Source: Ancistrus triradiatus (lineage: Eukaryota; Chordata; Actinopteri; Siluriformes; Loricariidae). From it: a stretch of DNA of 64,000 bases. Positions 27,701 to 42,700 of the stretch are shown here, piece after piece. The notes beneath the pieces were generated by a model. That model worked only from the letters and a program-made list of their open reading frames with translations, did not search any database and was not told the origin of the DNA. The stretch lies in assembly GCA_025084515.1 (NCBI GenBank), contig JAJAGP010000018.1, positions 62,001 through 126,000 on the forward strand. The letters run 5' to 3'. Position 1 is the first letter of the stretch. Each line of letters opens with the position of its first letter. The position numbers and the translations under genes are program-made.

Positions 27701-30700
27701 ACGATGTGCATTAAATCACAACGCTAAGACTAGAAATCTCTATAAAATGCTCGGACTGGGAGTGATCTGTGCGGCTGAGAGTATTTTTGCACAAATGACA
27801 GCGGTACCTCGGTTCATGAGCACCTCGGACCTTATCGATTTCGGTTCTCTACCCATTTTGACTAGAAAAATGTGTCTCGGTTCTCGCCGTTTGCTCAGTA
27901 CTCGACACACTTGCTTACACATATATGAGTCGAGCCACGTGACTCGTTTGAGTCGAAACTTCATTGATGATTCACGAGTCACGATTCAGTACACAGTGAT
28001 TCAGTGATTTGAAGAAGATCTCCGCTGTGTTTATTGTGTTTTTCTTTATTTTTACATGCATACTACTGTATTCTTGGTCTCCATGGGTCCTAAAAGGTTA
28101 GCTTATAAGAGCCAACCGAAAGCAAAACAAGAACTGAATGCTCCAGAACAAAGGCTGCAGTTCACATTAGCAGCTATAAGGAGTTCACCAATAGAGTAAG
28201 TGTTTTGCTTTTCATTTTCAATCCACTACTCACTACATTACATTACAAGACATTTTTCAACACTATCATCAAATAAGCTTTGTGTTAACTTATCACAGGA
28301 TCTGCTATGACACAGTATTGACCATTGAGTATTGAGTCATTAATCTCATCGGTTCACATTACATTTAACTCCATTAATGTGTATGATGCTTCACACAGTG
28401 TGGATTTTCTGGGGGTCTGGAACCAATTCATTCAATGTACATGATTCCTTATAAGAAAAATTTGCTTGGTACTCGTCGTTCTCGACAAGCCTACTGGAAA
28501 GAAAGAACCGAGGTACCACTGTAATCCCTAATGACTTTTGTCAAAAAGTAAAATCTTAAAAATTCTCCTTCCAATGGCACCATACCTTGAAACTCATCCC
28601 ATTAATCAGAACATGTGGCTTTGAGAAGATCAGCCCAAAGGTTCATGTAATTATTCCCTGAATGTTCATTCAGCGTCCTCAATAATGGCATAACTCTAAA
28701 TCACCACACCCAGGTAAAAATGAAGGCTGCCAGGTTGCCATATCCATATGTATGTGTGCAGAAATGGTACAAAGTGGGCCCGAGCACGTACTTTACTTGC
28801 TCCAGGAAGCAGGTGCAGTTTAACATAAGGATCTGAGAGCCCGTTGTGGTCCATGGGTTTGAGTCCCTGTATAAGAGAAAGAGAGTTGGTTGGTAAGAAA
28901 GATTGCAAAAGCGTCAACTTTTCAAGTCAATCATTTAAGGCATTTGAGTCAAACCCCTTCGTCACCTTTAACTGTGCCAGAAGCGATAAATTCTTCCTCT
29001 TAAATGTTGGTTGCCATTAAGGTAACAACAAGTGTGCAGTGTTAACAAGCTTGTAATGATGGGAAAATGGACGTAAACCCTCAGCCTTCTGATCAACAGG
29101 CCAGTACTTTCACAGCTGAAGCCTTTTTAATTATTTTAAATGACCAAGCATGACCATTTCCCTTTAAGACAGACTCTTTTCATGACAGGCAGCGTGTTTA
29201 GTGAGAGCTGTGAGGTTTGTCTGTGGCTGATTAATACACACCGGATATGTCACAGCTCCAGGAGGCCACGTTTAAAGGTCAGTCGTGGGAGTGTCGAGAT
29301 TAGAATGGAAGAAAAATTGTCTGGTTCAGATGAAACGCATAATAAAGCGTGTAGACGCCCCCTTCTGATCAGCACCCTGAGTTATTTCGGCCAGGTTCAT
29401 AACACGAAGCAGACGGACATTAACTCCGCGGACAGACCGTGCAAGAAGAATAGGTTGTACTGAACGGCCCGGTACCACTGAACTTTCTGTCCTGCTGTCC
29501 AAAAAACAAAGTGGACAAAGAAATGAATGGCCAGCTATGATGAAGAACTTCCACTGAGCCCTGACATTAACTCCATCTGACACCTCGGAGATGAATTGGA
29601 AGGGCATACTGTAAAACATCAGTGCCTGAGATCACAGATATCTAGTGGAAAGGCTTTTCCGGAGAGTGAAGTGGGGAAGTTCAAAATCCATACTCATACC
29701 CATGTGTTTGGATGGCACTTTGAGCGTCCACAAACTTTTTCTTTACAGGTATGCATTGCGTAACCATATACACGTGTTCGCATATATATCCGTGATTCTA
29801 TAAGGTTATAAGCCTTATTATTAAGGTAGTTAACCTACTTAACCCATATAATACCTTACCAGAAAGTGCCGCAGAAAGTTTTATTAGACACAAAGGTTTA
29901 TTAAAAACATGTGGCCGCAGCATGAGCAGACTGAATGCTGAGAAACATTTAGCTGGCACTGCACTCCTTACAAGCCTCACATATGGGAAACTGAAATTAC
30001 AACCCCATAATCCATTATGTACAGATGCATTTATCCATAACGACTCTTAATTGAGGTGGGCAGTTGACCATTAATGGTCTTACTCAAGGGCACAAACGTG
30101 GCAGAAGAACAGAACCTCTGTCTTTGAGCCTGCACCATCTAAAAGAAGTTGAAGTGTATTTTAATGTTGTGGCTTTTCAAGTCTTTTTGTACGTTCAAGC
30201 CACAATACAGAGCTACGAAAGACACTCGTAGGTACTTAGTTGGAACTGATTATCACACTCAAAGGCTCGATCATGGAGACTGTGCGTGTTACAAGGCGCA
30301 GTATGGAAGCGCAGAGGTCCTTCGAGTGACCTGAGTGTGTTCCATGTAGTCATATTCCTCACAGGACAACGTATCAGTATCAAACTGACAACGAGTAGTT
30401 AAGGATGAATACATTATAAATGAGATATTTCCTGCTCTAGCCAGCCACATTTGTCCAAGGGCAAGCTGTCATGCTGCCTGGATAGATATGACGCAAACTT
30501 TCGCCCCAGCCATCAATAAAAGAAAGAGTGGCATATTTGCCAAGCAGAGGCTATCATACAATGAAGCTGGTTTAATTAAGTTCTGCAGATAAGATGTATG
30601 GTTGGACAGACATAACACTGTATTAATTATAATAACTGGTCAAATAAATTAGTGGAATTGAGCATCCGTCCAAACTTTCACACCATCAGTGTTAACAAGT

Positions 30701-33700
30701 GCTTCTGTGCCTTTAAGTGAAAGCCATTCCGTTGAGTCTCACAAACGGTCCGCAACTTTTCTGTTTCTCATCTTTTTCTTTTCTGTTTTTTTTTCACCCA
30801 TCTCCAGTCATCGGTCCCAGCTGGGGGTTCATCAGAGCAATGCAAACTCCCTGCTTTCCGTCTTTCCCTTGCACAAAACAGCCGTCTTATCAGACCTACG
30901 ACGCGCCTTTCAAACGGCCTTGGGTTGTGCCAGCGCTGGCTGTCTGCAGACTACAGATGGGCTTTCTCTTTGAAGGGGCGTCCCCTGAGGTCCACTCATG
31001 CGCAGAAAGGACTTGCCCAACAAGCGGGGAAGACTGCAACAGCAAATCACTCACTTATGAGTGTGTTTCTACCATAGTCCTGTCATAAATCGAATTAAAA
31101 ACGCCTTTATTAATCAAGCTAGCATCAAGCAAGGAGCACAGGTCTGCCGACGTTTCATTTTCTGCCATGTACTTCCTTCACATTTGCACAATCATGAAGG
31201 TAGGAGATCCTTGAAACTGCTCCTAGACACTCTAGTTTGTGTTGTGTTGCTCTTTGCTTTACTTTTACAATAACGCATTGGTAGGTGGATCATTAAAATT
31301 GTTCCTAGATACTCTAAATGGCTCCAGTTACAGTTTTTTGAAAGGAGTTTGGCCCTCCCCATGGTATCCATGTGTGTATGTACTTTGTCCTCTGGTTTCC
31401 GTCACATTTGCACAATCATGTAGGTAGCAGATCCTGGAAAATGCTCCTAGACACTCTAAACAGTTACGATTTGTACGGAGTTTGCTGTTTTCAGTAATGA
31501 ACATTTGTGTCGTCTACACTCTTTGCTTTTCTTCATCTTTACAATAACATACAGGTAGATGGATCCATGATATTGCTCATAGATACTCTAAATGGCTCCA
31601 GTTACAGTTTTGAAGGGAGTTTGGCCTTCTCAGTGGTATCCATGTATGTTTCTACTTTGTAATCTGTAATCTTTCAACTTTGCACAAACATATAGCTAGG
31701 TAGATGTTTGGAACTGCTCCTAGATACTCTATATGGCTCCTGTTACAGTTTTTTGTTGGGCGGTGTTTCTCCTACCCAGTGGTATCCATGAGGGTTTCTT
31801 CAATGTCCTCTGGTTTCCTTCACGTTTGCACAAAAATGTATGTAATTGCTCCTAGACAGTCTTTGAAGAGAGTTTGCTTTTTTCAGTGGTGTATGTTTGT
31901 GTCGTCTACACTCTGTGCTTTTTTTCATTTTTACAATAACATGCAGGTAGATGGACCCTTGAAATTGCTCCTAGATACTCTAAACAACTACTCTTTGAAC
32001 TGAGTTTGCTGTTTTTAGTGGTGTAAGGTTGTGTCGTCTAGGCTCCTTGCTTTTCTTCATCTTTAAAATAACATACAGGTAGGTGGATTGTTCCTAGATA
32101 CTCTAAATGGCTCCAGGTACAGTTTTCAAAGGGAGTTTGGCCTTCTCAGTGGTATCCATGTGGGATTCTTCTTTGTTCTCTGGTTAATTTCAACCTTTCC
32201 AAGAACATGCAAGTAGTGGGATTCTGGAAATTGCTCCTAGATACTTTAAGTAGCTGCTCTTATAAGCAAAGCTGTACATTTTAAGTGGTATCCATGTGGG
32301 CTTTTTTCCATGTCCTCTGCCTTTCTTTACCTTACCTTGAGAATTCGTCCTTGCAAAATGGTATCCACATTGTTCTTTTGCACACCCTATAGATTGCTTG
32401 ACCTTTTATCAAGAACATGCGAGTAGGAGGATCCTTGAAATGACTCCTAAGCAGCTGCTGTCTGAATGAAGCTTGGTGTTCTCAATGGTATCCATGTAGA
32501 TTCCTCTGCTTTTCTTCAGCCTTCCGAGAACAGGTAGGTAGATGAGTCATTGAAATAGTACAAAATGAATCCTAGATACTCTAAATAGCTCCTTTTACAG
32601 TTTGAGAGTTTGACCTTCACAGTGCTATCCATGTCGATTTCTTCTCATCTCGTAGGTGGATCTAGAACTTTCTTGAACTTTTCAAGTTCAGCTAAACCTG
32701 TCTCAGTACTTTATATACAACATGCTACATACCATCTCTTACAATCAATGCCTACAATGATCTCTTTGTACTTGGCAAGGCAATATCTCTGTTATTACCC
32801 ACAGTGGTTTTAAGCCTGGTCACTCTTCAGGTTTCTTCCTTATGTTTTTTAATGTCACTGTATCCTCTGGCTGCTTTAGGCTTTCTTACAAAGACCCTTT
32901 TTGACAATGTCTATTGACATCAATGAGTGTCCGCTGGAAAGAAACCTCCTACAGATGGTTTGTTCTAACCGTGTTGAGGGTTAAACTCCACCAAATCTCG
33001 GTCTGATGAGACTTAATGACTCCAATTCCACAAGCCTAAGTCTGGAGCCCAATTTAGAGGGATGGACTGTGAGAGGCAGACAATGCAGAGTCATTGGGTC
33101 CATTCATAGTTATGTTGCGGCTGAATAGATGCTTGATCATAATTGCCGGGAAAGCAGGAGAAATAGCCAGTGGGAAGCAGATGGGTGCCATGCATCAGTT
33201 CCTCACGTACCCACTCATTCACGCAGCCTTAATCACCAGTGCTGGCCGACCATAGCTTGCGTCCACAAAATCACAGAGTCCTTGTATTTTCTGAATCATT
33301 TTCTTTCATGTATAAACCCAGACACACGGGGTGCTGGGACAGCTTGGTTTATATCCGTTATATGACAGAAGCAAAATTTCACATAACATGAGACAAAGCT
33401 GGTGTAAGCTAAACAAAAGCAAACAAGTACTTTTAGGGATGAGGATGTGTTCAGTGACAGTGTGTTGCAGAAGGAGGCAGGCACATTTTATACGAACTAA
33501 TGAATGAGAGAGGGCTCAGGTGATGTAGGACAGGTGGACCTTTAGGGTGTCACACTGGATGCGGAAAATCAACGCCCCATCTTACTTTGCAAGTTTTCCC
33601 TCTACTGGTGAATCAATCAGAACAAACAAGTACAAAGGGTTCAAACAATGATCATATTTATCTCCAAATCTTCATAAGGCTGTTGTTTAGGTTTATGTAT

Positions 33701-36700
33701 GGGTTGATATACAGTGGTGCTTGAAAGTTTGTGAACCCTTTAGAAATTTCTATATTTCTGCATAAATATGACTTAAAACATCAGATTTTCACACAAATCC
33801 TAAAAGTATATAAAGAGAACCTAGTTAAACAAATGAGACCAAAATATCATACTTGGTCATTTATTTATTGAGGAAAATGATCCAATATTACATATTAATG
33901 AGTGGCAAAAGTATGTGAACCTTTGCTTTAGGTGCAGAACATTCTTCCAATACCCTTCTGGCTCGTCCATGTGATCTTTAGCAAACTGCAGACGAGCAGC
34001 AATGTTCTTTTTTGGAGAGCAGTAGCTTTCTCTTTTCAACCCTGCCATGCACACCATTGTTGTTCAGTGTTCTTCTGATGGTGGACTCATGAACATTAAC
34101 ATTAGCCAATGTGAGAGAGGCCTTCAGTTGCTTAGAAGTTACCCTGGGGTCCTTTGTGACCTCGCCAACTATCACACGCCTTGCTCTTGGAGTGATCTTT
34201 GTTGGTCGGCCACTCCTGGGGAGGGTAACAATGGTCTTGAATTTCTTCCATTTGTACACAATCTGTCTGACTGTGGATTGGTGGAGTCCAAACTCTTTAG
34301 AGATGGTTTTGTAACCTTTTCCAGCTTGATGAGCATCAACAACTCTTTTTCTGAGCTCCTCAGAAATCTCCTTGATACACTTCCACAAACATGTTGTGAA
34401 GAGCAGACTCTGATAGATCCCTGTTCTTTAAATAAAACAGGGTGCCCACTCACACCTGATTGTCATCCCATCGATCGAAAACACCTGACTCTAATTTCAC
34501 CTTCAAATTAATGTGTAATCCTAGAGGTTCACATACTTTTGCCACTCACTAATATGTAATATTGCATCATTTTCCTCAATAAATACTTGACCAAGTATAA
34601 TATTTTTCTCATTTGTTTAACTGGGTTCTCTTTATCTACTTTTAGGACTTGTGTCAAAATATGATGTTGTTTTAGGTCATATTTATGCAGAAATCTAGAA
34701 CATTCTAAAGGGTTCACAAACTTTCAAGCACCACTGTAAGTACAAGAAAATTCAAATGCATTTATTTTTGATAGTTTGTTATAATAGGCTGTTTGTAGAT
34801 TATTGTAGATTTAGTGTCATCAGATGAACCCTGCTATCCAAATTCCCACTATAGGATATGAGGTATTTATTAGCCTAACCTACTATCCAAACCACAGTGG
34901 TGAGAGACAGTAGAAGTTCAGTGATTAAGGTTCTATGAGTACAAATCCTGTCTTTTTTGGGGGGCCTTTGAGCAAGACCCTTAACCTTCGGCTGCTTTTA
35001 AGTTTTATTTCACTCTGGACAACGATGTCTGTTCATTGCGGTAAATGTAAACGCAATACGCAGAAAACAGGCAAGAGGGTCGATCAACATCATGCTGATG
35101 TCACTAAAAGAAAGTGGGGTTTTAAAGATGTTGGAACGAGGTATACATTTTCCCATAAGAGCTAATGTAAAGAGAACTCTTGCTGTCCAAAGATTTGCTA
35201 CCCAACTAGTTGGGGGTTGAGTAAGTACAAACCCTTTCATGGTCAAACACGCACATACATTTGCTTGCCCCTCGATGCTTCATGTGCGGTGGGAAACCAC
35301 AGAACCTCAGCAATCGGTCTGCGTAATGCCCTTCTGTCCTGAGGTACAATATGAGCATGATGTGGTTAAATTGGCGCTGGGCAAGAGTTCCATGCTTCTC
35401 CATATGTAAGCCCGTTGATTGATGAGTCGACTTGTTTGGAGGCAGCCAGCTGCTAAGTCCACGCCAGCACCAGATGACGAACGACTGATGAATGTCTGGC
35501 ACTGCTGGCGCTCAGCGAAAGACCTACCCTCTATCTTTAAGCATTTGCTTTGGAGAAAGGGCAACTATATATAGCCTCTCTCTCTTTCATGGATCCACAC
35601 AACTCTGCTTTGGCGCACACATACTGCACACACGTGCCTTACACCGATAAAGTGTAGGTGTCATTCCTATTAAGGGTTATCTCATCTGTACCCGAGTGCT
35701 AATATTGGTAGTACATATTGACCCAGCCCATGAGAGACATGTGCTCCTACTAATGTCAGTCTTTCATTCTGACATTAAAAAACTAACACGGGAAAGAAAG
35801 TATTTAAATGTTGCCCAAGGCCAAGTAATCGTGCCGACATTCTTAATCAGAGCTCATCATCCTTTAGCAAAGAAAAGTCAAGGAATTAAATCAAACAGAA
35901 AAGTGTGACATGGCCAGAGGAAAGGTCCAATTACAGTTATACAGCCTGCAAAACCTAACAGGGAATTACAGGTTATATCACATCTGCGTTCCCACCTGAA
36001 CCGACCAGTTGCATAACCAGTGTATGAGGCAGGTGCCAGAAGTACAAATTATTTATGGAAGCACTTGCACACTCAAACTGGAAAGAGGAATCAATGCAGC
36101 TAGAGACGCACAGAAATGCATAATTGTTTTGACTTTTTGAAAAACAATAGTACAGATAATACAGATAGTAAACAAACAGATCACTTTGAATAAAGGCTTG
36201 ATGTTGGTGCATCAGCAAACTCTGAAAACACTAAATAGCAGAGGCTGTCATGAAGTAAGGTCAGAGGGTATAAATACGCCGGTGAATCAGAGTTGGCCCA
36301 TTATTCGGTGGCCTCTAGTGAGGTGGAACTTTTAACCACACACTCATGTTCTTTCAGGTACCAGACCCTCAAGCTCTCCTGTGCCAAAATCTCTTGGTCT
36401 ATCGGGTGCTGGGCCCTTTTGATCCTTCCCGGCCGCTATCTACGTCAGATCCACGCAAACCTCATCTCACCAGAGGTTAGATACAAACAAGAGTGGTTCA
36501 GCACTAAGTACCAAAAGCTTGAGTTGTGTTTTATTGTCTTTTGGTCTTGTGCAGGGACAGGTCAAAATGATCTTGCAAAGGATAGGGGCTGGGAATGATT
36601 GAAAGGGCTCATCGCTAGATAGACCAGGAGGGGCTATCACAAGAAATATGGAGAGTTTGGGGCCTGATAAACCAGGGGTGTTTGTGTATTCCACCTTGCT

Positions 36701-39700
36701 GGAGGCCCTTGAGTTTGGTTCTATTTGATGGTGTCACATGATGCAAGCCAGGGATCCCCATCACTCAGGAGGCCCGAGTTACTGGCCCTTATGGGGATGT
36801 GTGCTGGATCTGGTGCCCTTGTTACAGCAATGTAGAGCAAATGTTGGTATTTTGTTGTCACTGCTTTGCATGTGCTGCCAGAGGCGACACCGACAGATTA
36901 TTTAAATATTGATGTTGGCACCACCAAGCCTTGAATGAAGCACACAAGGTCTTGGGAGTACTTTGTACGCTTTCGTCTGTGCCCATGATGCTGCCAAATG
37001 ACTCGACGCTACAAATGATGTCGTTATCTGTTATTTCTCTTCTAGCTACACCCTCTTCCCCTCTACAAGGAAAATGAACGGCCAAAACTTACCTTCTTAT
37101 ACCTAGGTACAGGAAGCTGGACTCCATCACAATCCAGAACACACAGCGAGAGAACGGACATGCATGCAAGACAGTAAAATGCGGGAGAGGAAAGAAAACA
37201 TAGGGAAACAAGAAATATAAAACCGTCAAGACAGATAAACATGCAAGAATCAAGGATGACAATCAGAAAAAGGCAAAGCAAAACAAGCAAAGCAGATGAG
37301 AATCGATCAGGGGAAAAACAAAATCAATGAATAGAGAAGCGTGTGGTTATTTGTGAAGTTCATGCAGCTCTCTCGCAGCTTAACTGTTCCAGGGCTGACG
37401 GCTCAATGCAATTTTGTGTGCAAGCGCGTAATTTTGCTGTCATACCAAATCAAATAGAAGCTTAAAACTTCCTTATTCAAAAACATTAAAATGGACCCCA
37501 CACTCCCCTTTTTCTTTCACCTTGGTGAGAGAGTAAAGAACAGCCACTGCTTTTGTTCTGCATGATTGGTTTATTTCTGGTTATAAGCTATTCAGAAGTA
37601 GGAATGAAACCAAGACCCTGCAATTTTGGCACAAAACACTTTGCATGTAAAACAGGAAGCGCGCCTGAGACAGCCAGCTGGAGACGTGTCAGTCAGGTGA
37701 AACTTTAAGTGACACAATTTTAATATGTACTAACAGGCACCACAGGCAAAACAAATTAGGCGAATTAAGAGCATTTCATTAAAATAACAGCATATTAATT
37801 CTGTCGCCCGGAGGTTTAATTAGTTATCCGTTAAGAAAGGTTTAACGCTTCATGGGGAGCTTAAAAGATGTGCCAGATTGGAGGAATTACACAGAAACTT
37901 TGGCCAAAAGTATGTGGACAACTACTTCTGTAACAGCCTTTAGTTTTCTGGAAAGGCTTTCCAGCTGATTTCAAAACACGACTGCTGGGATTTAGTTCCA
38001 TTCTACCATGGGAGCACTCCTGAGACCAGACACAGATAATAGGCAATGTGGCCTGGCTCGCACTAGAGTTCCAATTCATCCCAAGGTATTTTGTGCCATA
38101 GGAGTCGGTGTCGCGCAAAAACATTGCTTAAAGGACCTGAAAGAAGAAATGGTCTTGCACAATTTGTTGCAACAACACTGGAAGCACGTGATTCTTTAGA
38201 ATTCGTCTTCAATGCTTAAAGCCTTAACATATAACCATAAAAAATGTCAACAAGCAGGTACTGTTAGTAATTATCTGGTAGGCTCTAAAGAGGAATCCAT
38301 CACGTTTTTACCTCACCAGTCCAATGTCAGTATGCTTTACACCGCTCTTGCCAGTACTTTCGGATTGTGTGTGCCTGTTTGACCATATAAACCCAGTCTT
38401 TGTTGATCGACCACTCCTGGGGAGGGTAACAATGGTCTTGAATTTCCTCCATTTGTACACAATCTGTCTGACTGTGGATTGGTGGAGTCCAAACTCTTTA
38501 AAGATGGTTGTGTAACCTTTTCCAGCCTGATGAGCATCAACAACTCTTTTTCTGAGCTCCTCAGAAATCTCCTTTGTTCGTGCCATGATACACTTCCACA
38601 AACGTGTTGTGAAGAGCAGACTTTGATAGATCCCTGTTCTTTTAATAAAACAGGGTGCCCACTCACAGCTAATTGAAAACACCTGACTCTAATTTCACCT
38701 TCAAATTAACTGCTAATCCTTTTGCCACTCACTAATATGTAATACTGGATAATTTTCCTCAATAAATAAATAGTCATGTATAATATTTTTGTCTCATTTG
38801 TTTGACTAGGTTCTCTTTATCTACTTTTAGGACTTGTGTGAAAATCTGATGATGTTTTAGGTCATATTTATGCAGAAATCTAGAACATTCTAAAGGGTTT
38901 ACAAACTTTCAAGCACCACTGTATTTCCATTTGACCTGTTGTGGTAAAAGTGAGATGCCTGGCCCTGTGTGCCAAGGTTGCTGCCCGTTTTTTAGTGAGA
39001 CATTGGCAGAAACTATGAGACACAGAAATACTTCCTGAGAAAATAGCATTCAATTTGAAATGTGCCAACAATTTTGGCACGATGAACCCTGGGAAATGTG
39101 TTCTTTTTCATTCAGTGAAGACTGATTGCCCTTTTTCTTTGAGCCTTTCCGGGACTCTGCTCTCCCCTATCACAGAGCCAAGAGCTGGTGGCCCTTGTCC
39201 ATTTGGCGCTAATAAGATCAGGCCTTTTTGAGCAGCCTGTCATTATGGGAGAGATGGATGAAAGTTCTTCGGAAGGTGACTTTAATGAAGAAGTGTTGGG
39301 TAGACTGCGGTCTTCCTTATAATAGGATTCACCTCCAGTCAGGGTCGAAAAACGACGAGCTAGAACAGAAATATTACTGAACGTTAACGTCTACTTTTCC
39401 AGTCTACTTCTCTGTACCCTGACCTGTGCCATTCTTTCTCTGTACGGATGACTTCTTCAGCCTATTGTTAGTCAAGGGGGACTAATAAGTGTTTTCTGAA
39501 TGTATTGATCATATGGGCTGTTGAAGCCATGGCTGTGTCAGCCCAAAAAATCCATATGTGGAGACTTGAAATGGATTAGGAATCATTTCTTGTATCAATA
39601 AGCTAAGAAAGCTATCTAAATCCATCATTCGGGCATCTATAAAGAACATCATCAACCCAGTTAACAGGTTTAGCATGTTGGGCCACTTAATTGAATGAAC

Positions 39701-42700
39701 ATAACGCATTTGGGTTAATAACCTGTAATCCAGGGCACATGGTGTGGACCTGTGGAAAGCTTCTGTGTAAAGGTTCTGGAATTTTCCACTACACCTACAG
39801 AGCTGAACACAAACAGACAACGCCTCCACTGAAAAGAGCTCTGTTTAAAAATTAATTTTCTCAGTCTTAATTCCCTCCCGCTTTTCCTGTTAAGGGTCGC
39901 AACAGTTTTCTTCATACTAAAATATAAAGGCTGGGCCTTTGTGTCACCGATTGGGGTGCCCATACATTACATTAACTGTGTCTCATTACTGCAAATGCCT
40001 CCAGTTGAGAGCTTATCACACCATGACAACACATGACAAGTCAATATGGCTGATAACCAGCACCCTGCAATATCCGCTCCGCAAATAACAGCCGTCCCAG
40101 TGCTTTCAGCCACAGCCCTGTTATCGCTAATCAAGCCGGAGCGATGACGGGTTTCGAAAACGTTCAGAGGGCTTGTTTTTGTACCACAAAGCTTTCCTAG
40201 AAAAACGCTAAATCATCAGGGTTCAGCAACACACTCGAGGTTTTGAACAATGGAAATAACCATCGTTGGTGCTTCCAGATAATGCCTGCTGGCTATTTTT
40301 AAAACTGGTTTGTTGGAACAATTTCATTCTTGACGGATTACAATTTGCACACTTTTTGAATGTTTTTTTTGTAGCCTCTGTGTATGTGGAAGTGGATTAG
40401 AAAGTTTCATTGACATATATTAATAGGGAAAACACTTAAATATGAAATGTATGTCTGTACAGTTTAGTAAGATCAACAGGTCAGTCAAGTCCAAAGACTG
40501 GAAAAGTATCCAGCTGTTGACTGTCTAGACTATCATTGATCAATGCGTGCAAGAATAACACAGGGGCGTCTATCAAGTCTATTTTACGCAGAGATTTTTA
40601 ATGGGTTTATGACATCATACCAATGAGAACCAGTGCTATTATCTTTAGATAATATCATATCTTAAAACCATGGCGCTACTCTCAGCACAAACGTCCCATG
40701 ATCCACAGACCCTGAGAGGTAATTCCCCTTAATCCTCATTAGAATAAACGGCTCCAGTTGAGCGCTTATCACACCATAACAATATATGACGACTCAATAT
40801 GGCTGATAACCAGCGGCCTGCAATAACTGCTTCAGAAATTACAGCCGCCTCAGTGTTTTCAGCCACAGCCACATTATCACTAATCAAGCTGGAACAATCA
40901 GGCTTTGTAAGGCCATTCACTAAGTCTGTTTTGCACAACGTTTGCCTATAAAATATCTAACCACTGGGCTTACAGGATGAGTGAAGGATTATCTAGGCAG
41001 ATAGAGAAATATCTGCTTTCCCAATGCGTACAGTGTGGTACCAATCCAGAAACCCTCAACTTGTCATTGTTTCCAATGACAAGCAATCTGTACCATATAG
41101 AAGTATCCAAACTGAATACTCTTATATGTTAAGACTCATTTTTCCTTAGTGCTTTATTTTTCCCATTTTCTCCCCAATTTTATATACAGTGCAAAAGTCT
41201 TAGGCCACCATTAGATTTATTGTTTAGCACAGGTTTCATGACCATATATAACATACTGTCAATGATTAGACCCAAAAATTTCAAACTTAGACTTGTCACT
41301 GCATAATACTTTCTTCCACTGATATTTATTCCAAGTCTTGTGAGCTTTGGCACATCCTGGCCTTATCCCGTTCCCCTTCCAACAAAGGCCATTCCTGATC
41401 AAGCTTTTTCATAGTATAGAATCTTCCCAGATGCTGCTGTTGCTCATGAGTAAGGGGAGTTGTTTTCTGAACACAAAATGAATACAACATTTTCTGTATT
41501 TTCTGGTTGCATTCTAATAAAGAGAGTGAGAAATAATTATATATGGTCATTGTGCCATTGCTACAACAATGGTACATCTAATCTAATGGTGGCCCAAGAC
41601 TTTTGCACAGTACTATATGTATAACAAAAGCTTTTTGTCCCTTTATATGTTATTTGGGTTCCAGTCCAGTACTCGTACCCTTTTTTGTGCAGCCATGCCT
41701 TTGTAAGGTGTGCAGCATGTGGTTTTGGATTGTCTACTAGGAGCTGTGTGAAAGTCTCATGATCATATTTATGCAGAAATATGTTCTAAAAATGTTAAAC
41801 CATTCACAAACTCTAAAGGGTTCATGCCCCATAGTAAGTGCAATTGTCTATTCAAATAAAAAGGAAATCAAACATTAATTGGGTACCTTGGGTGAACTGG
41901 AACAGTCTAGAATTTCTGCATCAGACCTTTGGAAGCCAAGATCGAATCACTACAGTGGGAGATACAGATGGCTCCAGTGGAAACAGGTACTTTTTTAGAA
42001 TGTTGCTTTAGAATTTATTTAAAAACAAGCAGACATGGCTTATTCAAGAATGTGTCTGACCTGTGCCATATAAAGCAAACACGGTCTATCCACCAAAACC
42101 AGACACCCCTCGAGGGACTTTTGGGAGGATACTCCATATGCATGTTCGGCCATTGTGCGAGAAGCTGGTACCAGTCTTGACCGTGGTTAGAGTAATTAAT
42201 TTGGCACAACACAATATTCCGTTTTGCATGCTGCAGGTTTCATGGCAACGCTACAAAGAATATTGACCAAGCATGGATACACAAATTGAAAACATGTGTT
42301 TGATCGAGACAATGGGTTTTTAAAACACGCCTCCGAATGTCTGCTTGGCACGAACATAAGCGTAGACTAGCTACTGGCATAAGGATTGCACACCTGTTCG
42401 GGCAAAGCCAGAAAGACAATTTAGTACAGAGCGTTCTGTGGGAGGAGGGAGGGGTAGCTGGGGTTTTATCGAAGCTTCATCCAAAAAGAACCCAAGCTCG
42501 CACTGCTTTAATCACTTGCTTCGTCTATCCCCTCCTGGACTTATACTAATGGGCCTTTGGCAATGTGAACATCTCAAAAATGCTGGCAGGAAACTCAGTG
42601 ACCTCCATGAAGCCTGTGATTATCCAACGTGTGAACAATAATGATGATGGGTACGTTCAGCTTTGAGCTGTAGCATCCACAATTTCACACTCTAGCATTT

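Larger units (their letters stand above)
28867..31160. other. doc2b large intron, first segment
   Basis: No gene. It holds the repeat at 29490-29665 and a degenerate SINE at 30009-30135, listed separately. Frames at 30689-31088 have no family resemblance. Confidence 0.5.

Noticed and set aside
30689..31088. Overlapping 94- and 123-codon plus-strand frames as a possible exon
   Set aside because: Low-complexity T/C-rich start, no family motif, and no convincing splice sites.
34047..34511. 154-codon plus-strand open frame
   Set aside because: Antisense shadow of the Tc1 transposase fragment encoded on the minus strand. The similar frames at 38324-38676 and 17495-18162 have the same cause.
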